Source: JBFWNZ01 sp050250795 (GTDB taxonomy: Bacteria > Pseudomonadota > Alphaproteobacteria > UBA8366). From it: DNA of 5,376 nucleotides. The DNA lies in NCBI GenBank assembly GCA_050250795.1, contig JBFWNZ010000277.1, positions 1 to 5,376 of the forward strand. The letters are read 5' to 3'. Numbering within the stretch: the first letter of the stretch is position 1; each line of letters opens with the position of its first letter. Below are positions 4,678 to 5,376 of this stretch, piece after piece. The notes under the pieces were generated by a model that did not search any database, was not told the origin of the DNA, and saw only the letters and a list, made by a program, of their open reading frames with translations. The translations under genes and the position numbers were made by a program.

Positions 4678-5376
4678 TCAATACTGGCGGGCGGGGTCCA
4701 CGCGGTTCAGCAGCTTGCGCCCGGCGCGCAGGCGGCGGATGTTGCGCCAGACCAGATCCATCGTGTCGTGCATGTACGCGTCCAGGTCGTCCGAGGACAC
4801 ATGCGGGCTGATTATCAGGTTCGGCGCCGACCAGAGCAGCGAATCCGCCGGCAGCGGCTCGGGGTCGAACACGTCCAGGATGGCGCCGCCGACATGCCCG
4901 CTCTCCAGATGGCGGACCAGCGCCGGATAGTCCATCACCGCGGCGCGGCCGACATTGACGATGCCGACGCCGGGCTTCATCGCCCGCATGACCGCGTCGG
5001 AGACGAGGCCACGCGTCTCGGGCGTCAGCGGCGTGGCCACCGCCACGATATCCGCATCCGCCACCGCCACCGCGATCTCGGCCGGCGGATGAACCCGGTC
5101 CACGCCGCGCACCGTGCCGGCGGAACGGCGGACGCCGGTGACGGTCATGCCCAGGATGCGCGCCGCCCACACCGCCGCGCCGCCGATATCGCCCAGGCCG
5201 ATCACCGTCACGCGCCGCCCGGCGATGCGCGGGGTGAAGATCGCATCCCAGCGCGCGGCGCGCTGGTTCGTCACCATCGCCGGCAGCCGGTTGTTGAGCG
5301 CGACCAGCGCCATCAGGAAGAACTCGCCGATCTTGGCCGCATGCACGCCGCTGTTGTTGGTCAGCACGGTGCCCGG
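4678..5376 (-). CDS. D-2-hydroxyacid dehydrogenase, C-terminal 232 residues (runs off right edge)
   Basis: The N-terminal catalytic-domain part lies beyond the right edge; the frame is open to the end, reading ...PGTVLTNNSGVH. Numbering from the first visible residue, the Rossmann NAD(P) motif VIGLGDIGG is at 58-66. The family's catalytic triad residues are all seen: Arg144 in VNVGRAAV, Glu173 in DVFDPEPLP and His192 in SPHVSS. These enzymes reversibly reduce 2-keto acids (glyoxylate, hydroxypyruvate, pyruvate-type) to D-2-hydroxyacids in the cytoplasm. The end of the second Rossmann strand reads GVRRS rather than an acidic residue, which favours NADP(H). The C-terminus DPARQY with stop TGA at 4680-4678 is intact. 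Next downstream on this strand, after a 300-nt spacer with the fold-back element, is the isocitrate/isopropylmalate-family dehydrogenase, so an organic-acid operon is possible but not shown. The substrate is unassigned. Confidence 0.92.
   Translation of the reverse strand, partial: PGTVLTNNSGVHAAKIGEFFLMALVALNNRLPAMVTNQRAARWDAIFTPRIAGRRVTVIGLGDIGGAAVWAARILGMTVTGVRRSAGTVRGVDRVHPPAEIAVAVADADIVAVATPLTPETRGLVSDAVMRAMKPGVGIVNVGRAAVMDYPALVRHLESGHVGGAILDVFDPEPLPADSLLWSAPNLIISPHVSSDDLDAYMHDTMDLVWRNIRRLRAGRKLLNRVDPARQY

Noticed and set aside
4667..4678. AGCCG-GA-CGGCT dyad next to the hydroxyacid dehydrogenase stop as a terminator
   Set aside because: Five-bp stem with a 2-nt loop and no T tract on the minus strand.

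Overview
The window is GC-rich (most of it above 65-70% by eye) and densely coded. The codon use, gene families and an ATTCCC-N8-GGGAAT type intergenic repeat suggest an alphaproteobacterium, perhaps of the Rhodospirillales or Rhizobiales type. That placement is inference from style, not from a marker gene. The plus strand shows very long open frames opposite the real genes, including one of about 500 codons over 60-1577. These are GC-driven shadows.

Layout: (1) Positions 1-1532, minus strand, hold a tightly packed three-gene unit of exported proteins. In transcription order these are a signal-peptide-bearing amidohydrolase-fold metallohydrolase (1532-696), a small YtkA-like secreted protein with an HGHGM motif (699-292, ATGA overlap), and the start of a MauG/cytochrome c peroxidase-type di-heme protein (305 to beyond the left edge, 14-nt overlap). 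(2) Positions 1533-1730 are a divergent promoter region with a pair of short direct repeats and a strong Shine-Dalgarno. (3) Positions 1731-2609, plus strand, encode a complete TauD/TfdA-type Fe(II)/2-oxoglutarate dioxygenase. (4) Positions 2700-3179, plus strand, encode a small protein with a PD-(D/E)xK-nuclease-like D...QxK signature. Its base and codon usage differ clearly from the neighbours, so it is a probable acquired gene. (5) Positions 3313-4377, minus strand, encode a complete isocitrate/isopropylmalate-family NAD-dependent beta-decarboxylating dehydrogenase with two unusual active-site-region residues. (6) Positions 4378-4677 are a 300-bp spacer holding a 12-bp-period direct repeat, a 151-bp fold-back repeat element and a G-tract. 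(7) Positions 4678-5376, minus strand, hold the C-terminal part of a D-2-hydroxyacid dehydrogenase that runs off the right edge.

Functionally, the left unit looks like a periplasmic redox/metal module: a di-heme peroxidase-type enzyme, a putative copper-binding small protein and a metallohydrolase. The right half is organic-acid metabolism (2-hydroxyacid and 2-hydroxy-dicarboxylate oxidation), with a substrate-unknown dioxygenase and a nuclease-like accessory gene between the two. No rRNA, tRNA, CRISPR array, transposase gene or clear intrinsic terminator was found. The best candidates for something new are the three-gene exported module, the orphan nuclease-like gene and the fold-back element.
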